Assembly: GCF_000235445.1 (NCBI RefSeq)
Contig: NZ_JH378833.1
Location: 147,346 to 211,345, forward strand
Length of the DNA: 64,000 bases
Reading direction: 5' to 3'
DNA from: Johnsonella ignava ATCC 51276
GTDB taxonomy: Bacteria; Bacillota; Clostridia; Lachnospirales; Lachnospiraceae
Shown here one piece after another: positions 47,701 through 55,184 of the stretch (position 1 is its first letter; each line of letters begins with the position of its first letter). The notes beneath the pieces were generated by a model. That model ran no database searches. It worked only from the letters and a program-made list of their open reading frames with translations, and had not been told where the DNA came from. Made by a program: the position numbers and the translations under genes.

Positions 47701-48039
47701 AAAACAAAGATAGCAACACCTGAAGGTTTTAAGCTGAAAGCTGCCTATTCACTTAATATAGAAAACGCTCCTACAAACGCCAATTATATATATCACCTTT
47801 ATGTTAAAGGAGCTGATGCCGGGTATAGAATAGGAATCATAAATACTGACAGCAAAAAATATACGGTTTCACTGCTTGAAAGCAGCACTGACGGCAATTA
47901 TATATTATTTAATGCAGGTGCAAATGCACAAATTGCGGTTTTAAAAAAGGATTATGTAAAACCGGCAGCACTTATTTTTGCTTTCGTTTTAATAGCAGCC
48001 GGTACAGCCGCATATATTATAATTAAAAAAAAGGCTTAA
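44755..48039 (+). CDS. Large surface protein: GLUG repeats, long coiled coil, C-terminal anchor
   Basis: 1,094 residues, strong ribosome site AAAGGAGG inside the MMPL gene, 26-bp overlap. A late signal/transmembrane segment lies at ~38-66. Two blocks of GLUG-type repeats (GGICGIN, GGIAGYSGGNI, GGIAGRHSG at ~212-390; GGGIAGN, GGIVGKAG, GGIAGSSQGSI at ~662-845) flank a highly charged coiled coil at ~392-650. A mixed domain follows, then one helix (~1068-1088) and a KKKA tail, so both ends are at the membrane and the repeats are outside. No LPXTG. Function unknown; the coupling argues it works with the exporter. Confidence 0.82.
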   Translation: MKILKLRNKYTDFIFKKSSKTQYDILDGSKNFMIKKRIAIRKIASILTAAAIIFKTAFLPVLSYAAADFKTDTSVNLKPFSIIHGVYAGTFRNNLSVYNTYADINLMTDEAGTIHIKNEDEFLLFASLCSSDEFSEGRQFALEADLDFTQISFKSVPVFAGNFEGNSHTIKGIFMQISGESNGVFRYNEVSGIIKNLNIGGDLSLDSAPDTKKSGGICGINKGRIENCTFSGSISSLEDVGGICGINETGAVIEACINYSAVNGNKRIGGICGYNNGNIISSLNKGNINTSDRDMAEDDKNFNPENIKEAADIEKIQDGGGIAGYSGGNIILCINEGNVGYRHKGYNVGGIAGRHSGIITECINRGTITGRKDTGGITGQFEPYLNIVYNRDTFDNVEDELDEISRLERSLSENIESTADNSAQHMDNARDIINNIKTSGRSNKTELKNDRDSFRQDLNQKLDLVDSLADTIDSDIENSPMRDSFYPIRDDINDLKSNIDKLKSGEWDNENNNIISRIINLKKLIENINQTADNLSDDTNRLLNEGVDNTLNNVDTLKENIRKLYEEFKGISDLSSAYINKLNDTLDNADKDISADVDRLSSELDSLSKDVKSKKENIRSDKRNIENSIDNIQDSIKNEKENTRSEPDSKKDNNLLLFSDASDDLSSYEGNGMIKCCENTGNIISDYQGGGIAGNIGIDIAADPEYDIDTQGSKSFNITRNAYAVLSLCKNLGNIKVKNDYAGGIVGKAGIGLIKDSQNYGDVASADGSYAGGIAGSSQGSISASWSMGEVDAKSYIGGIAGLGNTLKDNYAMAFIKNTDSEFTGSIAGYIKEDADMSGNIYVNSGIGAVDRITRKKQARGIDYYSFISGENVPENFKHLKVVFETDDILLKTLELDYGNSVDISAYPEVPEKDGYYYMWEYADLSNITQNKRVKAYYLPWKTTIASSDDERPLLLAEGNFLPEARLVINNGINNDSISEKNKTKIATPEGFKLKAAYSLNIENAPTNANYIYHLYVKGADAGYRIGIINTDSKKYTVSLLESSTDGNYILFNAGANAQIAVLKKDYVKPAALIFAFVLIAAGTAAYIIIKKKA

Positions 48040-48063
48040 TTAAAAGGAAAGTTAATTAAATTT

Positions 48064-48099
48064 TATGCTCCCCGACATGTTCAAACACCGGGGAGCATA
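48064..48099. terminator. Bidirectional terminator between convergent operons
   Basis: An 11-bp perfect stem (TATGCTCCCCG / CGGGGAGCATA) between the GLUG protein gene and the thiamine-precursor importer. Confidence 0.85.
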
Positions 48100-48178
48100 A
48101 TTTAGTCTGTCTTAAATTAAATTATAAAATTAAATTATAAAATCAAGTTATATAATTGATTTATATAAATTAATTTAT

Positions 48179-49300
48179 CTAATTAAGTTCTTCCATTATC
48201 TCCTCTGCCTTAAAGTCTTCATTTATTACTCCGCTTTCCTTCATCCACTTAATGGCACTTTCCCATTCATCTTTATTCTGTGAAAGAAATTTTGCCTTAT
48301 CCGTTTCCATCATAGGAAGAAGTACATTTAGACTTTTATCCTCAACAGATTTTGAAAGCGGGAAATTTTCATCATTTTGGTTATCTATTATAAGGTTAAC
48401 AGCTTCATCAGGATTATTTTTTACATCTTCAAAACCTTTTTTACAGGCTCTTATAAAACGTGTATATTTATCTTTATTTTTTTGAAGATTATTTTCGCTT
48501 GTTACCATTATAAGACCGTAAAATTCAGGCACTCCGAATTCTGAAGGCTTTATGTAACCTACATCAAAACCGTTGTCTTCAAGCTGCGGGATTTCATGGT
48601 TGAGCACACATCCATAGGTTGCATCGACCTGTTTTGTAGTCATGGAACTCATAAGATCAAAACCGACATCAACCATTTCCACATCATTCATTGTAAGGTT
48701 GGCAGATTTTAATATTTGTTTCATAATGGCATCAGTTGAACCTGTGCTTGAATATCCTATGGTTTTTCCTTTAAAATCCGCAGGCGATTTTATACCCGTT
48801 TCATTTAAATATGTTATAACAGCATTCGGTTTTTGAAGTACCGCACCTATAACCTTTACAGGTATATTTTCATTAGCCTTTGCTATTATAGCATCTTCCT
48901 GATAATAAAGCCCTATATCCGCCTTTCCTGCAGCAGTCATTGTAATTGGATCCGAGGCATTTGACGGGAATATAATATTAATCTTAAGCCCCTCATCGGC
49001 AAAATATCCCTTACTCTGAGCTTCATACAAAAATGCATGTACTGCATTCGGATACCAGTCAAGTACTATATCGATATTCTCCTCTTTATCCTTAGATTTA
49101 TCCTGTGAACTTACGCCGCTTTTTTCCGGGTCTGCATTTGAATTTGAACCCTTTTCCGAGTCCGAGATACTTCCCTGCGAAGATGCGGCACCTGAATTTT
49201 CACCACAACCCGAAAGCAAAAATACCAAGAGCGACATGGCACTTACGGTAAGTATAAAACCCGTATATGCCTTTATAGTTTTTGCAAAATTTTTAATCAT
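48179..49300 (-). CDS. thiY: Thiamine-precursor-binding lipoprotein (NMT1/THI5-like)
   Basis: 373 residues. Lipoprotein signal with lipobox LLSGC, a Ser/Asp/Lys linker (~35-75), then an NMT1/THI5-like domain (DIVLDWYPNAVHAFLYEAQSKGYF, GKADIGLYYQED, GKTIGYSSTGSTDAIMKQIL). In the ThiXYZ family this protein captures formylaminopyrimidine. Last gene of the TPP-riboswitch operon with TenA, which fits. Confidence 0.88.
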   Translation of the reverse strand: MIKNFAKTIKAYTGFILTVSAMSLLVFLLSGCGENSGAASSQGSISDSEKGSNSNADPEKSGVSSQDKSKDKEENIDIVLDWYPNAVHAFLYEAQSKGYFADEGLKINIIFPSNASDPITMTAAGKADIGLYYQEDAIIAKANENIPVKVIGAVLQKPNAVITYLNETGIKSPADFKGKTIGYSSTGSTDAIMKQILKSANLTMNDVEMVDVGFDLMSSMTTKQVDATYGCVLNHEIPQLEDNGFDVGYIKPSEFGVPEFYGLIMVTSENNLQKNKDKYTRFIRACKKGFEDVKNNPDEAVNLIIDNQNDENFPLSKSVEDKSLNVLLPMMETDKAKFLSQNKDEWESAIKWMKESGVINEDFKAEEIMEELN

Positions 49301-49361
49301 ATTACTTTACTCCTTTAATAGTTAGTCTTTATATACGCATTATTATGCGAATTTTTATTTT

Positions 49362-50129
49362 TTAATTTTCTCCTCTCCAGCGCACCGCTTTTTTTTCTAT
49401 TAAAGCCGCTATGCCTGCCATAATCATAGCCATTGCTGACAGAATAACTATGGGAGCAAATACACCGGCACCGTCAAGCTGAGTCATCATACGTCTTGAA
49501 AAATATCCCAGACCGCTTTTTGCACCAAGCCACTCCCCTATGGCGGCACCTATTACACTCATAGGTATTGCCATCTTTATAGCAGAAAAAAAGTATGGAA
49601 GTGCACATGGTATTTTAATTTTTAAAAAAATATCCATCTTTCCGGCACCATAAGTTTTAAGAAGCTCCGACATGCCTGTATTTGCCGAACGAAATCCGTC
49701 ATATACAGTTATTGCAATAGGGAAGAATGTTATAAGCACAGTTACAAGTACCTTGCTCCATATACCGTATCCGAACCACAATACAAAAAGAGGTGCTATC
49801 GCAGTTGTAGGTATGGTCTGTGATATAACTACTATCGGATAAAACATATTTTTGATTATACTGCTTAAATCCATTGAAATTGCAAGTGCAAGCCCTAAAA
49901 CAAGGGATATGGCAAGACCTATAAGCGTAACCTTAAGTGTCGCCGGAAAATGCACTTTAAAGAGCGGCGTCCTAAGCTCCCAGATTTTTTTTAAAATCTG
50001 GACAGGGGAAGGTATTATATAAGCGGCATTAAGGTTCATAGCCGCCGCCTGCCACAGCATAAGCAGCACCAGTATAAATACTGCCGGCAGCAGTGAGGCA
50101 CTTATATTATTTTTTATTTTAACTCTCAT
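49362..50129 (-). CDS. thiX: ABC transporter permease for a thiamine precursor
   Basis: 255 residues, six predicted helices of the SsuC/TauC/ThiX type; ATPase-contact loop LLKTYGAGKMDIFLKIKIPCALPYFF. Three bases after the ATPase gene. Substrate assignment rests on operon context. Confidence 0.88.
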   Translation of the reverse strand: MRVKIKNNISASLLPAVFILVLLMLWQAAAMNLNAAYIIPSPVQILKKIWELRTPLFKVHFPATLKVTLIGLAISLVLGLALAISMDLSSIIKNMFYPIVVISQTIPTTAIAPLFVLWFGYGIWSKVLVTVLITFFPIAITVYDGFRSANTGMSELLKTYGAGKMDIFLKIKIPCALPYFFSAIKMAIPMSVIGAAIGEWLGAKSGLGYFSRRMMTQLDGAGVFAPIVILSAMAMIMAGIAALIEKKAVRWRGEN

Positions 50130-50132
50130 ATA

Positions 50133-50897
50133 CTATACCTTCTGCTGCCTCCTTAAAATATTTATAAGTTCATTTTTAAGTTCTATTATTTCAGGCTTGT
50201 CAAGTATTTGCCTGCTTCTTGGACGTCCTGCCGGCACAATTATCTCTTTAAGACTTTTTATAGGAGTTTCTTCAACTACAAATATACCAGAGGACAGAAA
50301 AAGTGCTTCATCTACATCATGTGTTATAAACAGTATTGTTTTATGATGTTTTTCCCACTGTTCTAAAAGCCACTCCTGCATTGAAATTCTTGTAAGAAAA
50401 TCAAGTGCCGAAAAAGGCTCATCAAGCAGCAAAAGTTCATTGCCTGTAAGCATGGTCCTTGCAAATGCCGCCCTCTGTCTCATACCGCCTGAAAGCTCAT
50501 CAGGCATTTTGTTATAACAATCCTCCAATCCCACATCCTTTAGAGCTTTACATGCAAGCTCCCGCCTTTTTGTTTTAGAGCAGTTTTTTAACGCTTTATT
50601 CACTTCAAGAGGAAGCATAACATTGTCTCCTACACTCCTCCACGGAAAAAGCATATCCTTTTGAGGCATATAACCGCATCTCATCTTTAATGTCGAGGCA
50701 TCTTTACCGTCTATAAATATCGCCCCCTTCTGCGGCCTTAAAAGTCCGTTTATAAGCCTAAACACAGTGCTTTTTCCACATCCGCTAACTCCAAGTATGC
50801 AGTTGAAAGAGCCTCGTTTTACTGAAAATGAAAGTCCGTCTGCAGTATCATATTCATCACCCGGGTATCTGTAAGATATATCCCTAAGTTCAAGCAT
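50133..50897 (-). CDS. thiZ: ABC transporter ATPase for a thiamine precursor
   Basis: About 254 residues: Walker A GVSGCGKST, signature LSGGMRQRAAFARTM, Walker B LLLDEPFSALD, H-loop FITHDVDEA. The frame extends to 50942, but ATG 50897 (MLELRDISYRYPG) starts the ABC domain and overlaps the TenA stop by 8 bp, giving coupled translation. SsuB/ThiZ class. Confidence 0.9.
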   Translation of the reverse strand: MLELRDISYRYPGDEYDTADGLSFSVKRGSFNCILGVSGCGKSTVFRLINGLLRPQKGAIFIDGKDASTLKMRCGYMPQKDMLFPWRSVGDNVMLPLEVNKALKNCSKTKRRELACKALKDVGLEDCYNKMPDELSGGMRQRAAFARTMLTGNELLLLDEPFSALDFLTRISMQEWLLEQWEKHHKTILFITHDVDEALFLSSGIFVVEETPIKSLKEIIVPAGRPRSRQILDKPEIIELKNELINILRRQQKV

Positions 50898-51558
50898 TGT
50901 CAGGCTCTCCCTCCCATGCCATATTCCAAAATTCAAGTTCATATTTACTGCAGTTTACAAATATAGTTTCAAGTCTTTTATACTCAGCTTCACTTATATT
51001 TTCAGTCAGCCTGTTCATCAGATTCATTAGCATAATATTATTTGACTGAAACACTTCGCCTGCATAGCCGTCTATCCATTGTCCGAAAAATTCATGTTCA
51101 GTATTTTTTTTGTCTTCGGCAAGATACTTTCCTATCTTTGCATAGCTCCATGAGCATGCAAGTATAGCTGCCGTTATATCGGCAATACCGCCTCTTTCAC
51201 TCTCTGCAAGCATATAGCTTGTATATGATATATTGTTAAGTGCCGGTTTAACATTTAATATATCCCTTTCGCTTATTCCTATTCGTGCCATATAGGATTT
51301 ATGTATTTCCATTTCTTCATTCAGTATATCATCTATACTTTTTGAAAATATCCTAAGAATTTCATGATCATGTGCCTTTGTAACACCAAATGCAAAAACT
51401 TTTGCATATTCAAAAAGGTAGAGATAGTCCTGAAGCATGAAATACCTGAATTTAGATATCTCAAGACTTCCATCTCCCATTCCCTTTATAAAAGGGTGTG
51501 AATAATACTGCTCCCATATATGGCATGCCGCATTATAAAATCTGTCAGTTGTATTCAT
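50890..51558 (-). CDS. tenA: TenA family aminopyrimidine aminohydrolase (thiaminase II)
   Basis: 222 residues. TenA hydrolyses aminomethyl-pyrimidine from degraded thiamine so the HMP moiety can be salvaged. Landmarks: HPFIKGMGDGSLEISKFRYFMLQDYLYL, an active-site Cys in ILACSWSYAKIG, and FFGQWIDGYAGEVF. First gene of tenA-thiZXY, under the TPP riboswitch 90 bp upstream. Strong AGGAGGGG site. Confidence 0.92.
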   Translation of the reverse strand: MNTTDRFYNAACHIWEQYYSHPFIKGMGDGSLEISKFRYFMLQDYLYLFEYAKVFAFGVTKAHDHEILRIFSKSIDDILNEEMEIHKSYMARIGISERDILNVKPALNNISYTSYMLAESERGGIADITAAILACSWSYAKIGKYLAEDKKNTEHEFFGQWIDGYAGEVFQSNNIMLMNLMNRLTENISEAEYKRLETIFVNCSKYELEFWNMAWEGEPDNA

Positions 51559-51599
51559 AAAAATCCCCTCCTTCCACTTCTTTAAATTTAATTAGATAT

Positions 51600-51640
51600 A
51601 AAAAAACCGGACATACCTAGGGGTTACTCGGCATATCCGG
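51600..51640 (-). terminator. Expression-platform terminator of the TPP riboswitch
   Basis: On the minus strand an 11-bp stem (CCGGATATGCC with GGTATGTCCGG, two G-U pairs) runs into seven T's, placed between aptamer and tenA. Consistent with transcriptional attenuation when TPP binds. Confidence 0.85.
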
Positions 51641-51644
51641 AATT

Positions 51645-51731
51645 AGCTTACAAATCCCTACGTTGGCATTACCCAAATCAGGTTATAAAGGTCGAAGTTT
51701 GATTACTCCCTCTCAGCCTGCTTTACAAGCT
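51645..51731 (-). promoter_or_regulatory. TPP riboswitch
   Basis: All conserved pieces are readable on the minus strand: GGCTGAGAGGGA, then GACC...ACCTGATTTGGGTAATGCCA and ACGTAGGGA. P1 pairs 51722-51731 with 51645-51654 over ten base pairs. Controls tenA-thiZXY. Confidence 0.96.
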
Positions 51732-51784
51732 CCCTTATAGAATGATTTAATGTTCTTTTATTTGTTCTTTTTATTTATGCAATT

Positions 51785-51813
51785 ATTTTAACATATCTGT
51801 TTTGACATGTCAA
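51785..51813 (-). promoter_or_regulatory. Promoter of the TPP-riboswitch operon
   Basis: Minus strand TTGACA (51808-51813), 17-bp spacer, TAAAAT (51785-51790), about 55 bp before the aptamer. Confidence 0.75.
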
Positions 51814-51858
51814 TTTTTTATACATCTTGTTGTGCATTTGGCAGAATAAAATTTATTT

Positions 51859-53142
51859 TTATAAATTCTGCACAGCCAGCTCAAACTGATGCTTTATCTC
51901 ACCTGCCGAATATAAAGAGCCTGTGGCACATATTATATCATCACTTACTGCTGTGGAAATCATATATCTCACGGCATCCGATATCGCATAAAAAGCGGCA
52001 GTCTTTATATCACATATATTTTTTATAATTCCAATCATCTCATCCGCATTACATGCTCTTTCTGACGGAGGAGTTATTACCGCAATTTCACAGGCATAAT
52101 TCTTTATATCGTTTATAATTTCATTTATATTTTTATCGGATAAAATCCCAAGTATAAACCTTATCTTTTTTCCCGGAAAATACACTTTAAAGCTTTTTAG
52201 TGTTTCTCTAACTCCGGCAGGATTATGTGAGCCGTCTATTATAAAGTATGGATCTTTTGATAAAAATTCAAATCTTGCATGCCATCTGACATTTAAAAGA
52301 CCTTTTTTTATAATATCGTCCGTAATTTTAAATCCTTTTTGTGCCAGTACATTAAGTGCATCTATAGCCAGTGCGGCATTTCCCGGCTGATAAAGACCTA
52401 AAAGCTGCAGCTTTATACCCTTTATACCTTTATAATCAAATTCAGTAAAGTTAATACCGGTTTTTAAATTTTCTATCTCATCAGGTCTGCTTATATGCAG
52501 CATGCAGCCCCTTTGAGTGCATATATCTTTAAAAAGCTGCATTACCCGACTATTTCTGCCGTCTATAACAACATCCGTTTTTTCTTTTATAATTCCTGCC
52601 TTTTCAGCCGCTATCTCCTCTATTGTATCTCCCAATTCATTGACATGGTCCATATCAATAGTAGTTATAACCTCGGCTTCAGGCATACTTATAACATTTG
52701 TCGAGTCAAGCCTGCCGCCAAGCCCGGTCTCAAGAACCACTATATCGCAGCCACTATTATAAAAATACTCAAATGCCGCTGCTGTAAGTATTTCAAACTG
52801 GCTTGCCTCCTCACCCATTTTTAAAGCAGCCTCTCTGACTCCTGTTATAAGCTCTGCAAATACATCATCCTCTATATCTGCACCGTCCACATTAAATCTC
52901 TCATTTATCTTAACAAGATGCGGAGAAGTATAAAGACCGGTTTTATAACCTGCCTCATAAAGCACCCTTGCTATACAGGCAGCTACGGAGCCTTTGCCGT
53001 TAGTACCTGCTATATGTACAAACTTAAGCCTGTTTTGAGGGTTTTTCATAATATTAAGCAACTCAAAGGTTCTTGACAGCCCAAGTTTAGAACCTACCTT
53101 AGCTACTTCATCAAGCCAGGCCAGTGTCTTGGCATATGTCAT
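51859..53142 (-). CDS. folC: Folylpolyglutamate/dihydrofolate synthase
   Basis: 427 residues. Adds glutamates to folates and may make dihydrofolate. ATP loop HIAGTNGKGSVAACIARVL near residue 45, Mur-ligase fold, ETGLGGRLDSTNVI, and IIDGSHNPAGV in the C-terminal domain. Its start overlaps the folT stop by 4 bp. Together they trap imported folate by glutamylation. Confidence 0.94.
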   Translation of the reverse strand: MTYAKTLAWLDEVAKVGSKLGLSRTFELLNIMKNPQNRLKFVHIAGTNGKGSVAACIARVLYEAGYKTGLYTSPHLVKINERFNVDGADIEDDVFAELITGVREAALKMGEEASQFEILTAAAFEYFYNSGCDIVVLETGLGGRLDSTNVISMPEAEVITTIDMDHVNELGDTIEEIAAEKAGIIKEKTDVVIDGRNSRVMQLFKDICTQRGCMLHISRPDEIENLKTGINFTEFDYKGIKGIKLQLLGLYQPGNAALAIDALNVLAQKGFKITDDIIKKGLLNVRWHARFEFLSKDPYFIIDGSHNPAGVRETLKSFKVYFPGKKIRFILGILSDKNINEIINDIKNYACEIAVITPPSERACNADEMIGIIKNICDIKTAAFYAISDAVRYMISTAVSDDIICATGSLYSAGEIKHQFELAVQNL

Positions 53143-53780
53143 CTGATCTCGCCCTTCAATACGATTTTTCTAAATGCGGAATTTGACAGAAGTGCAAATA
53201 ATACAGAAGCTTCTACAAACGGTACTATACTATATACAATTATCCTTGCAGGCAGTATTGCCATAAGTGTCTTGCCATATAACACTGAAAGCCAGTATGT
53301 AGTCCATATCATCTTTGCTATTATATTTACACAAAATGTAAGTGCCGCTATACTTATAAATCCCGGTTTTTTTAATATCCGGCTTCTTGCCAATCCTGCC
53401 ACAAATCCCATAAACATAGGGGAGAGCATAAGCACAAGATCAAATCCCTGTCCTCGCAGCAAAGCTCCTGCAAAATCGGCAACACCGCCCACTATAAGCC
53501 CTGATATAGGACCGAACATAAGCCCTGCCAGCATTATAGGTATATTTCCGAACTCTATCCTTACTGTGGGCATAGGATAAATCACAAAAAATCTTGTAAG
53601 AATTATGCTTATAGCCGCAAGCATTGATAAAACGGTAATCTTTTTTACCGTCAAGCCTTCTTCATAAAACATCGTTCTGTCTACAACAGATTTTTTATCT
53701 ATTGTAATTGCTTCGGCTTTTTTAATTTCATGTGAATTATCCGGATTATTTGATTCTTTAAATTTACCTTCCTCAAACAT
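53139..53780 (-). CDS. folT: Folate-specific ECF transporter S component
   Basis: About 213 residues: a ~45-residue polar N-terminus, then six membrane helices of the ECF S-component type (LTVKKITVLSMLAAISIILTR, VRIEFGNIPIMLAGLMFGP, GGVADFAGALL). The energising EcfA/A'/T module must be encoded elsewhere. The ATG at 53798 overlaps the AGGAGG site; the ATG at 53780 is the sensible start. Folate specificity follows from the family pattern, folC and the riboswitch-like leader. Confidence 0.88.
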   Translation of the reverse strand: MFEEGKFKESNNPDNSHEIKKAEAITIDKKSVVDRTMFYEEGLTVKKITVLSMLAAISIILTRFFVIYPMPTVRIEFGNIPIMLAGLMFGPISGLIVGGVADFAGALLRGQGFDLVLMLSPMFMGFVAGLARSRILKKPGFISIAALTFCVNIIAKMIWTTYWLSVLYGKTLMAILPARIIVYSIVPFVEASVLFALLSNSAFRKIVLKGEIR

Positions 53781-53836
53781 AAAAAAAGACCTCCTCATAT
53801 TTCACGTGCTACATATGGATATGTCGGCTGTCTTTT

Positions 53837-53965
53837 TAATCCCTTATGCAGCAGCGGGATAGAAAACCAAATCGCACACCATAGTAAAAAGTCGCTACCC
53901 GGTGCTTTCGTCCTTTCGACAACTCCCCGTCAAAAGGCACTTTTCGCTTAGCTTTCTGCTCTGCT
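53837..53965 (-). promoter_or_regulatory. Probable tetrahydrofolate (THF) riboswitch upstream of folT
   Basis: Minus strand shows GCAGAGCAGA at the 5' side, a perfect nine-base stem CCTTTTGAC/GTCGAAAGG enclosing GGGGAGTT, then GGACGAAAGCAC closing on GTGC, and a 3' GCTGCTGCATAAGGG. These elements resemble the folT-type THF riboswitch as I remember it; a covariance search would settle it. An expression platform is not obvious. Confidence 0.6.
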
Positions 53966-54060
53966 AATAAATAACTATAAAGTTTTAAATTGCTGCTTAT
54001 ACTGTATATATAGACATACAGCACAGGCATACACTCTTCATTATTTAATTGCCGACTAGA

Positions 54061-54089
54061 ATCATATCATACTAATCTTTTCAATGCAA
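54061..54089 (-). promoter_or_regulatory. Promoter of folT-folC
   Basis: Minus strand TTGCAT (54084-54089), 17-bp spacer, TATGAT (54061-54066), upstream of the riboswitch-like leader. Confidence 0.55.
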
Positions 54090-54292
54090 GATATAAATAA
54101 AATGATATCAGATTTGATATCACTTTTGATATCCGATTTAAATCAAAACTATAGAATACTAAATTTATAAAATCATACTATTATTGTATGAATTACATTA
54201 TAGTTATTTTTTTTAGCAGTATTTTATTGAATTTTTAAAAATTTTGCTTCCCGTCTATATATTTTTTCTCTAAAATTTTGTATAATTTATTA

Positions 54293-54494
54293 TATGATAC
54301 AAGTGTCAAAAGTATAAAAATTCAATGCAAGCTTGCTTGCAATAGAATTTATTATCTTTTGACACACAAAAAATATGAGTAAGTAGCCATTTTTTGTGAA
54401 AAAATGAGCGAATTACGAATATTTTCTGTAGGGATTGCGAGAAGCGAAGCTGTAGCAATCCTGTATCAATAGGTGTCAAATACTTTTGACACCT
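54293..54494. repeat. MITE-like element containing repeat copy 2
   Basis: The unit 54301-54494 (194 bp) ends in 14-bp inverted repeats (AAGTGTCAAAAGTA and, reverse-complemented, AGGTGTCAAAAGTA). Inside are three hairpins: the TGCAAGC-TT-GCTTGCA stem shared with 9644-9706, CACAAAAAAT/ATTTTTTGTG, and GGATTGC/GCAATCC. No open frame. The shared sequence begins eight bases outside the left arm. No further gene or terminator is seen between 54090 and 54695. Confidence 0.65.
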
Positions 54495-54695
54495 ACGTCA
54501 TTATATAGGAACGGTGATATCCTGATTAACCGGTATGGCAAAAATAATAGGTATAAATCACGCTCAGTTTATACAGGCTTATATACTAACTGATAAATGT
54601 ATGCTGTATTTAGAAATATTAATCAGATAGCAGTCCTATATAAAATGACCATCTATATGGTTGGTAAAACAAAATATTAAGATGGAGGGAAATTT

Positions 54696-55184
54696 ATGTG
54701 CAATAACAAAGTAAAAGATGATTTTACTGAACTTAAGCATATCATTGATGAAACCGGACATGAGGAATCGGCACTTATAAGTATTCTTCATAAAACGCAG
54801 GAATATTACGGCTATATACCACGACAGGCACAGGGCTTTATAGCCCATGAGCTTAAAATTCCGGCTTCAAAGGTTTATGGAGTAGTATCGTTTTATTCCT
54901 ATTTTGTAGAAAAGCCAAAGGGCAAATACCAGATAAGTGTATGTCTCGGAACAGCCTGTTATGTTAAAGGAGCGGCGGATGTCCTTAAAAGGCTTGAAAG
55001 TGAACTTGGCATAAAATTCGGTGAAACCACGCCAGATCTTAAATTTTCAATAGCACAGACAAGATGCCTCGGAGACTGCAGCAACGCCCCCGTGCTTATG
55101 ATAAATGATAAGCTTTACAGTAAAGTATCACCTGATGAAATACCTCTTATACTTGAAAGCTACAAAGAGGAGGTATCATCATGA
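54696..55184 (+). CDS. hydC: Bifurcating [FeFe] hydrogenase, NuoE-like subunit
   Basis: 162 residues; thioredoxin-like [2Fe-2S] domain with CLGTACYVKGA and TRCLGDCSNAP cysteine pairs. Electron carrier between flavin and the hydrogenase subunit. Good GGAGGG site; 4-bp overlap with the next gene. Confidence 0.93.
   Translation: MCNNKVKDDFTELKHIIDETGHEESALISILHKTQEYYGYIPRQAQGFIAHELKIPASKVYGVVSFYSYFVEKPKGKYQISVCLGTACYVKGAADVLKRLESELGIKFGETTPDLKFSIAQTRCLGDCSNAPVLMINDKLYSKVSPDEIPLILESYKEEVSS

Noticed and set aside
53836..54030. 64-codon minus-strand frame upstream of folT
   Set aside because: Coincides with the structured riboswitch-like leader; no protein similarity.
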